Translations under genes and position numbers: made by a program
Origin: Mangrovibacter plantisponsor
GTDB lineage: Bacteria; Pseudomonadota; Gammaproteobacteria; Enterobacterales; Enterobacteriaceae
Assembly: GCF_003182475.1 (NCBI RefSeq)
Contig: NZ_QGTS01000009.1
Span: 1-64,000, forward strand
DNA length: 64,000 bases
Direction of reading: 5' to 3'
Part shown: one piece after another, positions 26,896 through 36,284 of the stretch
Position numbering within the stretch: position 1 is the first letter of the stretch
Layout of the letters: the number at the start of each line of letters is the position of its first letter
Notes under the pieces: model-generated
What the model was told of the DNA's origin: nothing
The model's input: only the letters and a program-made list of their open reading frames with translations
Databases searched by the model: none

Positions 26896-27231
26896 ATGAA
26901 GAAACTCGTCTATGGCGCATTTGCCATATTTGCACTTGCTGCGGCTGGTTCTGCCAGTGCAGCACCTGGTTTCGGCCAGAGCGGTGCAGCGACCAGTGCG
27001 ACTCCGGTTAGTTTTGGCCAGGCTTCTGGCCCGGCTGCCGGTTTGAGCCAGGTTGGTTTCGGTCATGCTGCTGGCGCTGCCGCCAGTTCAGTTTCTGTTG
27101 GTAGTTCAGCAGCAGCCGGTGCCAGCACAATGGGTTCCGCAATGGGTATGGCTTTAGCCGCAACCGGTGGTGGTAACGGTGCAAATACCGGAACCACTAC
27201 AACAACGACGACCAGTACGGCCACTCGCTAA
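26896..27231 (+). CDS. yjbE: Exopolysaccharide operon protein YjbE
   Basis: YjbE is a small secreted protein of unknown function, the first gene of the yjbEFGH extracellular-polysaccharide locus. The protein has 111 residues with a signal peptide ([22 protein letters not shown], cleaved after residue 22). The mature part is almost only Gly, Ala, Ser and Thr and ends in a Thr-rich tail. It is longer than the 80 residues I recall in E. coli, because of extra FGQ/FGHA-type repeats ([16 protein letters not shown]). A ttcg-loop terminator follows, so full transcripts through yjbFGH would need read-through. In E. coli the operon is induced by the Rcs phosphorelay. Confidence 0.9.
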   Translation: MKKLVYGAFAIFALAAAGSASAAPGFGQSGAATSATPVSFGQASGPAAGLSQVGFGHAAGAAASSVSVGSSAAAGASTMGSAMGMALAATGGGNGANTGTTTTTTTSTATR

Positions 27232-27249
27232 TTAGTGAGTGTTTTAATC

Positions 27250-27276
27250 ATAACCACACTTCGGTGTGGTTATTTT
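27250..27276 (+). terminator. Hairpin terminator between yjbE and yjbF
   Basis: A perfect 10-bp stem, ataaccacac with gtgtggttat around ttcg, is followed by ttttg. Partial termination here would make yjbE much more abundant than yjbFGH. Confidence 0.85.
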
Positions 27277-27293
27277 GACCCCGGGGACGTGTG

Positions 27294-27929
27294 GTGAAAC
27301 GACTGCTAATAATTATGATTTGCCTGCTTCTTCAGGCGTGTTCAGCAACCACGAAAGGGCTTGGGGTATCGTTGTGGGACAGCCTGTGGGGCGATAACGG
27401 CGTCAAACTCACTGACGACGAAATTCAAAACATGCCTTATGCCAGCCAGTACGTTTCTTTAAATGGCGGGCCACGTATCTTTGTTGTTCTGGCCTGGGAT
27501 GAACAGGGCCAGCAAAAATGGGCCACTCAGGATGGCGCGGTGATGGTGGCACAACACGGGCGTCTGGTGAAAACTCTGGGCCTGACAGATAACCTCCTTG
27601 AAGTGGATAACCTTAGCGTAGACCCGCTGGCGAACGTAGCGACGTTACAGGACGGTGCGCAGTGGACCCGGCGCATGGGCTGGACTGAGCACCAGCAAGT
27701 GCGCTATGCCGTTGCCCGTTCAACATTCCACTGGGATGGCACAGACACCCTGAAAATTGCCGATAAAACCCTGGCAGTGAGGGTGCTTAATGAAGAAGTC
27801 ACTACAGATGATGCCAGTTGGCAGAACCGCTACTGGGTCTCTTCTTCAGGATTAATTCTCCAGTCCCGTCAGTATTTAGGTGGCGATTATTATCCGGTCA
27901 CCCAGCTCTTGTTAAAGGCGGCACAATAA
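27294..27929 (+). CDS. yjbF: Exopolysaccharide lipoprotein YjbF
   Basis: YjbF is a GfcB-type outer-membrane or periplasmic lipoprotein of the yjb exopolysaccharide operon. The GTG at 27294 follows gggga with good spacing and gives 211 residues starting with KRLLIIMICLLLQACSATT. The lipobox LLQAC predicts lipidation at the cysteine around residue 17. A GTG at 27291 is also possible. The middle block NMPYASQYVSLNGGPRIFVVLAW and the C-terminal QNRYWVSSSGLILQSRQYLGGDYYPV match E. coli YjbF. The stop codon overlaps the yjbG start by one base. Confidence 0.92.
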   Translation: MKRLLIIMICLLLQACSATTKGLGVSLWDSLWGDNGVKLTDDEIQNMPYASQYVSLNGGPRIFVVLAWDEQGQQKWATQDGAVMVAQHGRLVKTLGLTDNLLEVDNLSVDPLANVATLQDGAQWTRRMGWTEHQQVRYAVARSTFHWDGTDTLKIADKTLAVRVLNEEVTTDDASWQNRYWVSSSGLILQSRQYLGGDYYPVTQLLLKAAQ

Positions 27930-28684
27930 TGAATTTGACAAAAACCGCACCGATTCTCTTTTCCCTGATGATGGGGTTTACCGCAGGCCCGGCTTCCACC
28001 TGGGCTGCAGGCACTGTCACCGTGAACATGCCAGGCAACAGCACTCCAGTACAACTGAATAATGTCGCCAGACTGGCAGATGTCGTTACAGCACCAGAGG
28101 TACACAGCGATTGGTGGCGGGGCGCGGTGATCAGCTACCAGGGCGCCAGCATCAAAATGCAACAAGAACACCAGCAATTACTGGCAGACCTGGATGCACT
28201 GGCCCGGGATGAAGGCGGCGACAGCGGTGCGGCTATTCAGGCATTGCGGGCACAACTGGCTCTGGTGAAAGTGACAGGGCGCCAACTGGTACGTCTCGAC
28301 CCGGACTGGTTACGGTTGCACAGCCAGCAGAACGTACCACTGGAAGGGCAATACCAGCTCTGGCTTCCCACACAACCCAATACCGTGACCATACTGGGCC
28401 TGGTCAGCAAACCCGAAACTGTAGCCTTTACACCTGGGGAATCTGTGGCGGATTACCTGGATGACCAAAGCCTGCTCAGTGGTGCTGAGCGTAGCTATGC
28501 CTGGGTGATTTACCCGGATGGAACAACTGAGCAAGTCCCCGTGGCGTACTGGAATAAGCGCCATGTTGAACCCTCTCCGGGCAGCCTGATTTTTGTTGGC
28601 TTTGGTTCGCATTTGTTCTCATCGTCGTGGGACGAGTTGAATAAGCGCATCCTGACTTCTCTGACCCATCGGATACCAGATTGA
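27929..28684 (+). CDS. yjbG: Exopolysaccharide protein YjbG (GfcC family)
   Basis: YjbG is a periplasmic protein of the GfcC family, which resembles the periplasmic ring-building and polysaccharide-export domains of Wza-like proteins. The ATG at 27929 overlaps the yjbF stop (taatg) and gives 251 residues with a signal peptide ending near STWAAG (residues 24-28). The C-terminal part has the [24 protein letters not shown] block typical of this family. A longer frame from 27818 overlaps yjbF and is rejected. It couples to yjbH through a tgatg overlap. Confidence 0.92.
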   Translation: MNLTKTAPILFSLMMGFTAGPASTWAAGTVTVNMPGNSTPVQLNNVARLADVVTAPEVHSDWWRGAVISYQGASIKMQQEHQQLLADLDALARDEGGDSGAAIQALRAQLALVKVTGRQLVRLDPDWLRLHSQQNVPLEGQYQLWLPTQPNTVTILGLVSKPETVAFTPGESVADYLDDQSLLSGAERSYAWVIYPDGTTEQVPVAYWNKRHVEPSPGSLIFVGFGSHLFSSSWDELNKRILTSLTHRIPD

Positions 28685-30774
28685 TGAAGAAAAAATATTT
28701 ATACAGTCTGATGGCGATGGCCGTGGCAACGGCCTGTCATGCTGAAACTTATGTCGCGCCAGACAACACAACGCAATCAGACTTTGGTGGCGTGGGATTA
28801 CTGCAAACCCCCACTGCCCGAATGGCTCGTGAAGGCTCTTTCAGCTTTAACTACCATGATAACGACCAGTACCGCTTTTATTCTGGTTCCATTCAGTTAT
28901 TCCCCTGGCTGGAAACCACACTGCGTTATACCGACGTGCGTACCCGCAAATACAGTAACGTAGAGGCGTTCTCTGGCAACCAAACCTACAAAGATAAATC
29001 CTTCGATATGAAACTGCGTTTGTGGGAAGAAGGATACTGGTTGCCACAAGTCGCTGTTGGTCTGCGTGATATTGGCGGTACCGGGCTGTTTGACAGTGAA
29101 TACCTGGTCGCCAGTAAAGCCTGGGGGCCATTCGATTTCTCGCTCGGCATTGGCTGGGGTTACCTGGGCACCAGTGGCAATATCAAAAACCCGTTCTGTA
29201 GTGTCAGTGGCAGCTATTGCTACCGTGACACCAGCTACCAGGCGGCAGGTTCACTCAGTGCGGGTAACATGTTTCATGGCCCGAGTGCTTTATTTGGTGG
29301 GATTGAATACCAAACCCCGTGGCAGCCACTGCGCCTGAAGCTGGAATATGAAGGCAACAACTACAGTGATGAATACGCCGGGGTAATCGAGCAAAAAAGT
29401 AAATTTAACGTCGGGGCTGTTTACCGTTTATCAAACTGGGCTGATGCCAGCCTGAGCTATGAGCGCGGCAACACGTTCATGTTCGGTTTTACCCTGCATA
29501 CCAACTTTAATGATTTGAGCCATTACTGGACAGACAGCCGCCGCCCGGCATATGAGCCGCAGCCACAGGATGCCGTGCTGCAACATACCGTAGTGGCAAA
29601 CCAGTTAACCCAACTGAAATACAACGCCGGGTACATCGACCCGAAAATCCAGATCAAAGGCGATACCTTATATGTTTCTGGTGACCAGGCAAAGTACCGT
29701 GATGGAGATGAAGGCGTGGTGCGTGCAAACCGCATCATCATGAATGATCTCCCGGCGGATATTCGTACCATTAAGGTTACGGAAAGCAGTGTGAATTTGC
29801 CGCAGGTTACCACTGAAACCGATGTCGCCAGCCTGAAACGCCATCTGGAAGGTGAACCTCTGGGGCAGGAAACGCCGTTACTGCAAAAACGGGAAAACCC
29901 GGATATTCCGGATGACACTGAGCAAGGCTGGTATATCGAGAAAAGCCGCTTCAATTACTCGCTCGACCCAGTGCTGAACCAGTCTGTAGGTGGCCCGGAA
30001 AACTTCTACATGTACCAGTTAGGGGTAATGGGAACGGCGGATTACTGGCTGACCGACCATTTATTAACTACCGGCAGCCTGTTCGTGAACCTGACCAACA
30101 ACTACAGCAAATTTAATTACACCAGTAGCGACTCTGTGTTACCGCGAGTTCGTACTCGTGTACGTGAATATGTGGAAAACAATTACTACATCAATAACCT
30201 GCAGGCGAACTACTTCCAGTATCTGGGTAATGGTTTTTACGGCCAGGTATATGGTGGTTACCTGGAAACCATGTTTGGCGGTGTCGGGACAGAGGTATTG
30301 TGGCGCCCACTGGACAGCGACTGGGCGTTAGGTGTCAATGCTAACTACGTGAAACAGCGCGACTGGACCAGCCCAACAGACATGATGAAATTCACTGATT
30401 ACAGCGTGAAAACCGGCCATGTTACTGCATACTGGAATCCGTCATTTGCACCAGATGTGTTGATGAAGCTGAGTGTTGGGCAGTATCTGGCAGGCGACAA
30501 GGGCGCGACGCTGGAAGTGTCGAAACACTTCGACAGCGGGATTGTGGTCGGGACTTACGCCACTATCACCAATGTGTCGCCAGACGAATACGGCGAAGGG
30601 GATTTCACCAAAGGGGTGTATATTTCTGTACCGATGGATCTGTTCAGCGCCTACCCGACACGCAGCCGTGCGCAAGTCAGTTGGTCGCCGCTTACCCGTG
30701 ATGGTGGGCAGATGCTGGGCCGTAAATTCGACCTCTACAGCATGACCAGCGACCGCAGCGTTAACTTCCGTTAA
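28684..30774 (+). CDS. yjbH: Outer-membrane protein YjbH (GfcD family)
   Basis: YjbH is a large outer-membrane beta-barrel protein of the exopolysaccharide operon, proposed to form the export pore with YjbG and YjbF. The ATG at 28684 overlaps the yjbG stop and yields 696 residues (698 in E. coli). A signal peptide ([19 protein letters not shown]) is followed by the [36 protein letters not shown]-type start of the first barrel and many alternating aromatic strands. The last residues [10 protein letters not shown] are typical of an outer-membrane C-terminus. The end overlaps the convergent GNAT gene by 14 bp. Confidence 0.93.
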   Translation: MKKKYLYSLMAMAVATACHAETYVAPDNTTQSDFGGVGLLQTPTARMAREGSFSFNYHDNDQYRFYSGSIQLFPWLETTLRYTDVRTRKYSNVEAFSGNQTYKDKSFDMKLRLWEEGYWLPQVAVGLRDIGGTGLFDSEYLVASKAWGPFDFSLGIGWGYLGTSGNIKNPFCSVSGSYCYRDTSYQAAGSLSAGNMFHGPSALFGGIEYQTPWQPLRLKLEYEGNNYSDEYAGVIEQKSKFNVGAVYRLSNWADASLSYERGNTFMFGFTLHTNFNDLSHYWTDSRRPAYEPQPQDAVLQHTVVANQLTQLKYNAGYIDPKIQIKGDTLYVSGDQAKYRDGDEGVVRANRIIMNDLPADIRTIKVTESSVNLPQVTTETDVASLKRHLEGEPLGQETPLLQKRENPDIPDDTEQGWYIEKSRFNYSLDPVLNQSVGGPENFYMYQLGVMGTADYWLTDHLLTTGSLFVNLTNNYSKFNYTSSDSVLPRVRTRVREYVENNYYINNLQANYFQYLGNGFYGQVYGGYLETMFGGVGTEVLWRPLDSDWALGVNANYVKQRDWTSPTDMMKFTDYSVKTGHVTAYWNPSFAPDVLMKLSVGQYLAGDKGATLEVSKHFDSGIVVGTYATITNVSPDEYGEGDFTKGVYISVPMDLFSAYPTRSRAQVSWSPLTRDGGQMLGRKFDLYSMTSDRSVNFR

Positions 30775-31327
30775 CCTGAGGCTTCCCCGGTGCAGTTCCT
30801 GGCCGGGGAAGTGACATCGCCATCAGTAAAATATCACTGGTTTGCGTTGCACTTTGAAACACCAGCTTCTTCATAACATGCATCCCCTGGCGCATGTAAA
30901 AACGCCGGGCGCCATGATTTTCTGCAAGCACTTCCAGCCACAACGACGTTTCCCCATGAGCCATTGCCCGGGTGATTATCTCGTCAAAAAAAGCCTGCCC
31001 CAGTCCTTGCCCGGTAAGCCCCGGCAGCAAATAGATTTTGTTCAGAAACGCGCCCTGAGGCGAGGGGTGTGCTAGCCGTTCATGCCAGGTCAGTTCGGCA
31101 AAACCGACTGGTTTGCCTGCTTCGGCAACCAGCCACTGGTTACCGGGCGTGCCCATCCGCTCGCGAATCGCGGCAGGATCAAAGGATTTATGCATGAATG
31201 CCTGCATCTCTTGTGGGTTATTCCACAAGTGAGCAAAGTGGTGCTGATAACTTTCGGTGCCCAGTTGGTGAAGCAGTGGCGCATCCTTTTCGCCTGCTTC
31301 CCGAAAAGAAAATTCCATCATAGTCAT
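30761..31327 (-). CDS. GNAT-family N-acetyltransferase
   Basis: This 188-residue GNAT acetyltransferase is of unknown substrate. The acetyl-CoA-binding motif A is seen as [23 protein letters not shown] (about 94-116), with QGLGQ as the phosphate-binding turn. Motif B follows in [21 protein letters not shown]. The N-terminus has three candidate methionines (MTMMEFSF), none with a strong Shine-Dalgarno, so the start is uncertain by up to 9 bp. It converges on yjbH with a 14-bp overlap. A hairpin, cttccccgg with ccggggaag (30782-30811), inside its 3' end may serve as the yjbH terminator. It is absent from this place in E. coli. Confidence 0.88.
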   Translation of the reverse strand: MTMMEFSFREAGEKDAPLLHQLGTESYQHHFAHLWNNPQEMQAFMHKSFDPAAIRERMGTPGNQWLVAEAGKPVGFAELTWHERLAHPSPQGAFLNKIYLLPGLTGQGLGQAFFDEIITRAMAHGETSLWLEVLAENHGARRFYMRQGMHVMKKLVFQSATQTSDILLMAMSLPRPGTAPGKPQVNGS

Positions 31328-31408
31328 GCCTGTATACCGCGGTTAATGACAGGTATCTTGCCATCGTTCTGTTTTACCCGGCAACCAGATGGGAGAATGG
31401 TTTCTGTG

Positions 31409-32986
31409 TCACACTTTAAACCGTGCCAACGTTTGTTGGGTTTTCTCGATGAGGTCAAACAGTTCAGCCCCCATTCTGGCTGCCTGAGCAGCACTGTCAG
31501 CGGAACTATCACTAAGCTTGTTAAGATTTGCAATGTCCATTATCAGGTTTTCTGCTGTTTCTGACTGCATCTGTGTCGCAGTAGCAATTTGTGTATTCAC
31601 GCTGGAGATTTCTTCTACTTCACTGGTGATGCGGATCAGTGCTTCCCGTGCCTGTTCAGCGTGTTCTACGCTGTTGCGGGCATTATCCCGCCCCTGAACC
31701 ATGATATTGGCAGCATCCTGGCTCTCTGATTGCAAAGTAGCAATCATTGCTTTGATTTCTTTGGTGGAGCTTTGGGTTTTATTTGCAAGGGTACGTACTT
31801 CATCTGCGACAACGCTAAATCCACGGCCATGGGAGCCTGCACAGGCGGCTTCAATGGCGGCGTTAAGTGCCAGCAAATTAGTCTGATCGGCAATGTTTTG
31901 TATCACATCCACTATTGAGCCTATTTGTTTGCTGTCATCAGACAGGCGGGCAATAGCCATCGCCGCATTCTCAACTTCAGAAGCCAGTGTCCCGATAACA
32001 GTACGGTTATAATCGATAGTCGTTTTCACTTCATCAGAGAGTTGTTGTGCATCATTAGTGGCAGATTCTGCATTTGCTGCGTTATTGGCGACTTTCTTAA
32101 TTGATGCCAGCATTCCCGTGAGTGAATGGGACATACTCGCCAGGTTTTTACGTTGTGATTGCGCTGCAAGATTAGCATCTTCGGAAACCCGACGGCTCTC
32201 TGTCGCAATCTGTGTCAGGGCGGCAGACTGGCGAGTCACTTCTCCCAGTGCTTCCTGTACTTTTTGGATAAACTGATTGATATTACTGCACAATTCTTGC
32301 AATTCATCTTGCCGTTTATAAATGATACGCCGTTGTAAGTCGCCTTCACCATGAGCCAGTTCAGCGGCCAGCCGGTTGATTTGGCTGATAGGGCGGAATA
32401 CCAGATAGCGCATACATGGGAGTAGAAAAGCAATCACAACCAGTACGACGGGAATCGCTACTGACATTAATCCCATAATAAGAGAATGGATCTTTTCTTT
32501 TATTGTACTGAGGCTCCATGTTAGCCCCAGCGTCCCCAACCAGGCGTTATCTTTTGCATTAAGTACAGGAACCAGTAAGAAGATGGCATCATCAGTCACC
32601 AGGCTCTGTATTGCTCCACCAGAAAGGTTAGTTTTATTTTTGGTTAATAACGTTTCCAGTGTAGCCAGTGCCTGCTTATCATCACCATAACTTGAGAAAA
32701 TAGTGTTTTCATTGGTAAATACAGCGGAAAAACTCATGTCTTTACCGGTTTGTTTCGCCAGCGCAACGACTTCATCATTCACTCTGTCAGCTTTGCGAAA
32801 TTTTACTGAAGGCGAAATGCTTTGAGCAAGAAACTTACTAATAACCTGCTTACTTGATAGTTCGCGTTCGATAAAAGCCCGGCTCACATGTTGCTGAGTA
32901 ACCCATGTGGTAACAGTAAATCCGGCACAGATAATTATAATTGCCATCAGTGCCATTTTAGTGCTTATTTTTTTAAAGAAACGCAT
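31409..32986 (-). CDS. Methyl-accepting chemotaxis protein with atypical signalling tip
   Basis: This is a 525-residue chemoreceptor. A transmembrane segment at about 11-30 is followed by a periplasmic sensor (about 31-165), a second segment (about 168-190), a HAMP domain (about 192-245), and a long coiled-coil signalling domain ending QTLARFKV. The hairpin tip at 363-400 reads [22 protein letters not shown] then [17 protein letters not shown]. The near-universal EAARAGE core is EAACAGS here, with Cys382 for Arg and Ser385 for Glu. No C-terminal NWETF tether for CheR/CheB is present. The gene lies 97 bp downstream of a secreted PDC/Cache-like protein on the same strand. Confidence 0.92.
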   Translation of the reverse strand: MRFFKKISTKMALMAIIIICAGFTVTTWVTQQHVSRAFIERELSSKQVISKFLAQSISPSVKFRKADRVNDEVVALAKQTGKDMSFSAVFTNENTIFSSYGDDKQALATLETLLTKNKTNLSGGAIQSLVTDDAIFLLVPVLNAKDNAWLGTLGLTWSLSTIKEKIHSLIMGLMSVAIPVVLVVIAFLLPCMRYLVFRPISQINRLAAELAHGEGDLQRRIIYKRQDELQELCSNINQFIQKVQEALGEVTRQSAALTQIATESRRVSEDANLAAQSQRKNLASMSHSLTGMLASIKKVANNAANAESATNDAQQLSDEVKTTIDYNRTVIGTLASEVENAAMAIARLSDDSKQIGSIVDVIQNIADQTNLLALNAAIEAACAGSHGRGFSVVADEVRTLANKTQSSTKEIKAMIATLQSESQDAANIMVQGRDNARNSVEHAEQAREALIRITSEVEEISSVNTQIATATQMQSETAENLIMDIANLNKLSDSSADSAAQAARMGAELFDLIEKTQQTLARFKV

Positions 32987-33083
32987 ACAGGCTCCACCAA
33001 TGTTGTCGTGGAAACACTACCTGTTATTAACAGATAATATGATTTATACGCAGGGAGGAAATGATATCGCTCCCTGCGTATTT

Positions 33084-33659
33084 TTAGAGCGCGTTAACAT
33101 TTATACCTATTGTGATAGCACCAATCGCTTTACCTGTATCAGGGTCCACGATGGGTAAACTAAGCTGGCTTTGATAGGTTTGTGTTGATTCATCTTCATC
33201 AACTTCGCTGATGTTTATACTTCCGGGCCCTTTAGCATAGGTTTGTTGCCATTTGGCTTCATCACCCTGCCAATAGTCAGAAGTAATATTACTCTGCCCA
33301 ACGTTCAACCCCTTGTCGTCCATAACAAAAATTTCAGTATACACTCCATTACTGTCATCAAGTTTTTTCCTGAGAAACGCTGATAATGGATTATTTAACA
33401 CCTTGTCTATCAATGGTTTTTCTTTTTGGGTTACTTCAGACGTCCATTCTTTATCCATTTTGTTAATGTCTGCTGCAGTCAGACCTGAGTTTTTTTGATT
33501 TTGTGCTTTTACAGCATTAATTATTTCTGGAGATGAGATCCAGCTCTTAATATCTGTATCGGCAAGTTTAGTTATGGCTCCTGAATACTCATTAGCCGAA
33601 CCGGTTAATGGAAGAAGAAGGCTGGCACAGAATAAACCACAGGCTATTGATTTTTTCAT
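33084..33659 (-). CDS. Secreted PDC/Cache-like sensor protein
   Basis: This is a 191-residue exported protein with a clear signal peptide (MKKSIACGLFCASLLLPLTGSA, 22 residues) and no further membrane segment. The mature part looks like a stand-alone PDC/Cache sensor domain: a helical N-terminus, then EIFVMDDKGLNVGQSN, SDYWQGDEAKWQQTY, and a final LSLPIVDPDTGKAIGAITIGIN strand pair, which is how Cache domains end in receptors. It carries no output domain. It is the upstream gene of a pair with the chemoreceptor at 31409, so it may bind a ligand and dock on that receptor. This function is inferred. Confidence 0.8.
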   Translation of the reverse strand: MKKSIACGLFCASLLLPLTGSANEYSGAITKLADTDIKSWISSPEIINAVKAQNQKNSGLTAADINKMDKEWTSEVTQKEKPLIDKVLNNPLSAFLRKKLDDSNGVYTEIFVMDDKGLNVGQSNITSDYWQGDEAKWQQTYAKGPGSINISEVDEDESTQTYQSQLSLPIVDPDTGKAIGAITIGINVNAL

Positions 33660-34036
33660 ATAAATTACCAGTTTGTTTTTAAGTGTGAGTTTAAGTTTAG
33701 CTTATTAAGTTTGGATGTCACGATACTCAAAAGTGGTATCAAGGGAATATTAAGAGGGGGTAATTAAAACAGCGATTTGAATGTAGTAAGAATAAATTTT
33801 CTTGATATAGTTCTTGAGGTTATTATTTTATAATAATTATTTTTTTATTCTCCTGGTTTTTTATGGCTGTGGTTTCATTTATGGCGGAATATAATTCTGT
33901 GTCTGCGGGTTGGAAATTATATTGTTTTATCTGAAAAGATTATATGAAATTACTGGTGCGCACTTCTTTTGTGGAAGAGGTACCCCGCCTGAATCATGTA
34001 TCCGACGAACTTTGATTCCGGCGGGGGTAGTTTTAG
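33660..34036. other. AT-rich intergenic spacer without a gene
   Basis: This 377-bp stretch is visibly much richer in A and T than the neighbouring genes, with runs such as ttattattttataataat. I see no supported open frame; the longest candidates are about 20 codons without a ribosome-binding site. It contains the promoter of the PDC-like gene on its left side. The composition shift marks the edge of an accessory insertion. Confidence 0.6.
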
Positions 34037-34690
34037 TTATTCAAATAAGCGCTGTTTTAACTGTTCCAGCGCCAGATGTGGGCTGGTCAGTACCGGGGAG
34101 CAGGCTGGCAAATATTTACTGACACTGCTCATGGATGCCTGCGCCAGTGCAACACACTCGGCACCCTCTGTCAGAGCCCGTTGTACGGCAGCAATAATCC
34201 GCTCGTGGTACAGGATTTGGTCACCCTGTAAAAAAGCATCCCAGGCACCGGGAATCAGCCGGGTTTCCATTACCTGTTCAGGTCGCTGGCGTGCCAGTTC
34301 GAACAGTACCCGGGTAGGTTCAACCGTTGTTTGGGTGGCACACAACACCACCGTGCGCTTACCCTGGGCCATTGCTGCTTGCGCCAATGCCCGGTCAACG
34401 CGCAACACCGGAATGCTGACGGGTGAGCGCTGGTTGAGTTTGTCTACCGCCGGGCCAAGCGTTGAGCAGGTCAGCAGTACTGCGTCGGCGTGATGGCTTA
34501 GTGCCAGAAGCACCCGGATTACATCATCTTCCAGTGCTGAGGTTAACCCACCACTGGCTTCCGCCGTGCGCAACAGTTGCGGCATCACCGTGTGTTTTAA
34601 ACACCCCGCGGGCAGGCCCGTATCCTGAGCGGCCTGGTCAAATAACGCTTCATTACCGGGTGCCGTGTGTAAACAGGCAATGCGAATCAT
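34037..34690 (-). CDS. Aspartate/glutamate racemase family protein
   Basis: This 217-residue protein is of the Asp/Glu/hydantoin racemase superfamily. The first catalytic cysteine is in AVLLTCSTLGPAVD (Cys75). At the position of the second catalytic cysteine the sequence reads ECVALAQASM, so the usual second-half Cys-Thr motif is altered and the reaction may not be a normal two-base racemisation. Other family members are maleate isomerases or decarboxylases. The start MIRIACLHTAP follows gaggtctct with a gagg Shine-Dalgarno. The gene lies alone between the AT-rich spacer and divergent psiE. The substrate is unknown. Confidence 0.8.
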   Translation of the reverse strand: MIRIACLHTAPGNEALFDQAAQDTGLPAGCLKHTVMPQLLRTAEASGGLTSALEDDVIRVLLALSHHADAVLLTCSTLGPAVDKLNQRSPVSIPVLRVDRALAQAAMAQGKRTVVLCATQTTVEPTRVLFELARQRPEQVMETRLIPGAWDAFLQGDQILYHERIIAAVQRALTEGAECVALAQASMSSVSKYLPACSPVLTSPHLALEQLKQRLFE

Positions 34691-34833
34691 AGAGACCTCC
34701 GGTTGGTATCGGTATCACTCCGCATGAACAGATTCACGTATGGATAGCACACTATGCTAAAGAAAAAAATATGGATCTGGATCACATTTTTGCCGTATAA
34801 CAGGCCAGAGACCGCAATAAAGTGGAGTCTGTT

Positions 34834-35247
34834 ATGACGTCATTAGCGCGCGCCCGTGTCGAATTGATTTCGACAATTTTGCAAACCATTCTCAACCTGG
34901 GGCTGACCTGCCTTGGGTTAATACTGGTCATTTTTCTCGGTAAAGAAACCTTGCATCTTGCTGATGTGCTGTTCACCCCGAATGAGCAGGCCAGTAAATA
35001 CCTGCTGATTGAAGGCCTGGTGGTTTACTTCCTTTACTTCGAATTTATCGCCCTGATTGTGAAGTACTTTCAGTCGGGATTTCATTTCCCATTACGTTAC
35101 TTTGTTTATATCGGTATTACGGCGATTGTGCGCCTGATAATCATCGACCATAAATCCCCAATCGATGTCCTTATCTACTCTGCCGCTATTCTGCTGTTAG
35201 TGATTACGCTATGGCTATGCAACAGTAGCAGGCTGCGGCGGGAATAA
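34834..35247 (+). CDS. psiE: Phosphate-starvation-inducible protein PsiE
   Basis: PsiE is a small inner-membrane protein of unknown function, induced by phosphate starvation in E. coli. The ATG at 34834 ([16 protein letters not shown]) is preceded by tggag and gives 137 residues (136 in E. coli). An upstream GTG at 34822 overlaps the Shine-Dalgarno. Four hydrophobic segments are seen at about 17-40, 60-80, 88-105 and 112-130. The [21 protein letters not shown] block is nearly identical to E. coli. It converges on malG, without the xylE gene found there in E. coli. Confidence 0.95.
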   Translation: MTSLARARVELISTILQTILNLGLTCLGLILVIFLGKETLHLADVLFTPNEQASKYLLIEGLVVYFLYFEFIALIVKYFQSGFHFPLRYFVYIGITAIVRLIIIDHKSPIDVLIYSAAILLLVITLWLCNSSRLRRE

Positions 35248-35262
35248 ATGTGCGTGATGCGC

Positions 35263-35292
35263 AAAAAAAAGTGGCGGCTCTTCAGGCCGCCA
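35263..35292 (-). terminator. malGFE operon terminator
   Basis: On the minus strand a 7-bp stem, tggcggc with gccgcca around a 7-nt loop, is followed by eight T residues. It lies about 90 bp after the malG stop. Confidence 0.9.
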
Positions 35293-35381
35293 AAGACAGA
35301 GACAAGTTGGCTTAACAATGAGGGTTTGCAGTGGCATTACATCCCGCGCGTACAGGCAGGTCGCGCGGGGGTGGAACAAGG

Positions 35382-36272
35382 TTAGCCTTTAACACCGCCA
35401 GCGGTGAGGCCGTTAACCAGCCAGCGCTGCGCCAGCAGGAACACAACAGTAATCGGTATCGCGGACAACACTGCGGCAGCCGCAAAATCGCCCCACAAGT
35501 AGTTCTGCGGGTTCAGGTATTGCTGCATACCTACGGCCAGGGTGTAGCTGTTTACATCACGTAGCAGCAGTGAAGCAACCGGCACTTCGGTAATTGCGGC
35601 AATGAACGACAGAATAAAGACCACCGCCAGAATTGGCACCGATAACGGTAGCAACACCAGGCGGAAGGCCTGCCACGGGCTGGCACCATCCAGTGCCGCC
35701 GCTTCTTCCAGCGAGCCATCAATCGTTTCGAAATAGCCTTTAATCGTCCAGACGTGCAGTGCAATACCGCCGAGGTAGGCAAAAATCACCCCGCCATGGG
35801 TATTCAGGCCAATAAACGGAATGTACTGGCCGAGGCGGTCAAACAATGCGTATAACGCAACCAGTGACAGCACTGCCGGGAACATCTGGAAAATCAGCAT
35901 CCCTTTGAGCAGGGTGGCTTTGCCTGGGAAACGCATCCGCGCGAAAGCGTAAGCGCAGGTAGTGGACAACGCCACGATCCCAATCGCGGTAATACCGGCG
36001 ATTTTGACTGAGTTCCACAGCCATAACAGCACCGGGAACGGGGGCGGTGTGACACGCCCGTCGGCATGTTCCACACTGAACCCCAGCGCCAGTTTCCAGT
36101 GTTCCCAGGAAATTTGATCGGGGATCAGGCTGCCCGTTGCGAAGTTACCGGAGCGCAGAGAGATCGCCACCACCATTAACAGCGGGAACATGATGGCCGC
36201 AATAAACAACAGCAACAGTAAGTGAGTGGTCAGTAAGCGTAATTTTTGCGATTTGGGTTGCACCATAGCCAT
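35382..36272 (-). CDS. malG: Maltose ABC transporter permease MalG
   Basis: MalG is one of the two membrane subunits of the maltose/maltodextrin importer MalFGK2. It has 296 residues, as in E. coli, with six transmembrane segments. The conserved EAA loop that contacts MalK is [23 protein letters not shown] (about 189-211). The C-terminus LTAGGVKG reaches toward MalK in the known structure. It is the last gene of malEFG, 12 bp after malF. Confidence 0.98.
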   Translation of the reverse strand: MAMVQPKSQKLRLLTTHLLLLLFIAAIMFPLLMVVAISLRSGNFATGSLIPDQISWEHWKLALGFSVEHADGRVTPPPFPVLLWLWNSVKIAGITAIGIVALSTTCAYAFARMRFPGKATLLKGMLIFQMFPAVLSLVALYALFDRLGQYIPFIGLNTHGGVIFAYLGGIALHVWTIKGYFETIDGSLEEAAALDGASPWQAFRLVLLPLSVPILAVVFILSFIAAITEVPVASLLLRDVNSYTLAVGMQQYLNPQNYLWGDFAAAAVLSAIPITVVFLLAQRWLVNGLTAGGVKG

Positions 36273-36284
36273 GATGATTCCTCC

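Noticed and set aside
33861-33932. 23-codon open frame in the AT-rich spacer
   Set aside because: It has no ribosome-binding site, no neighbour coupling and no membrane or other feature.
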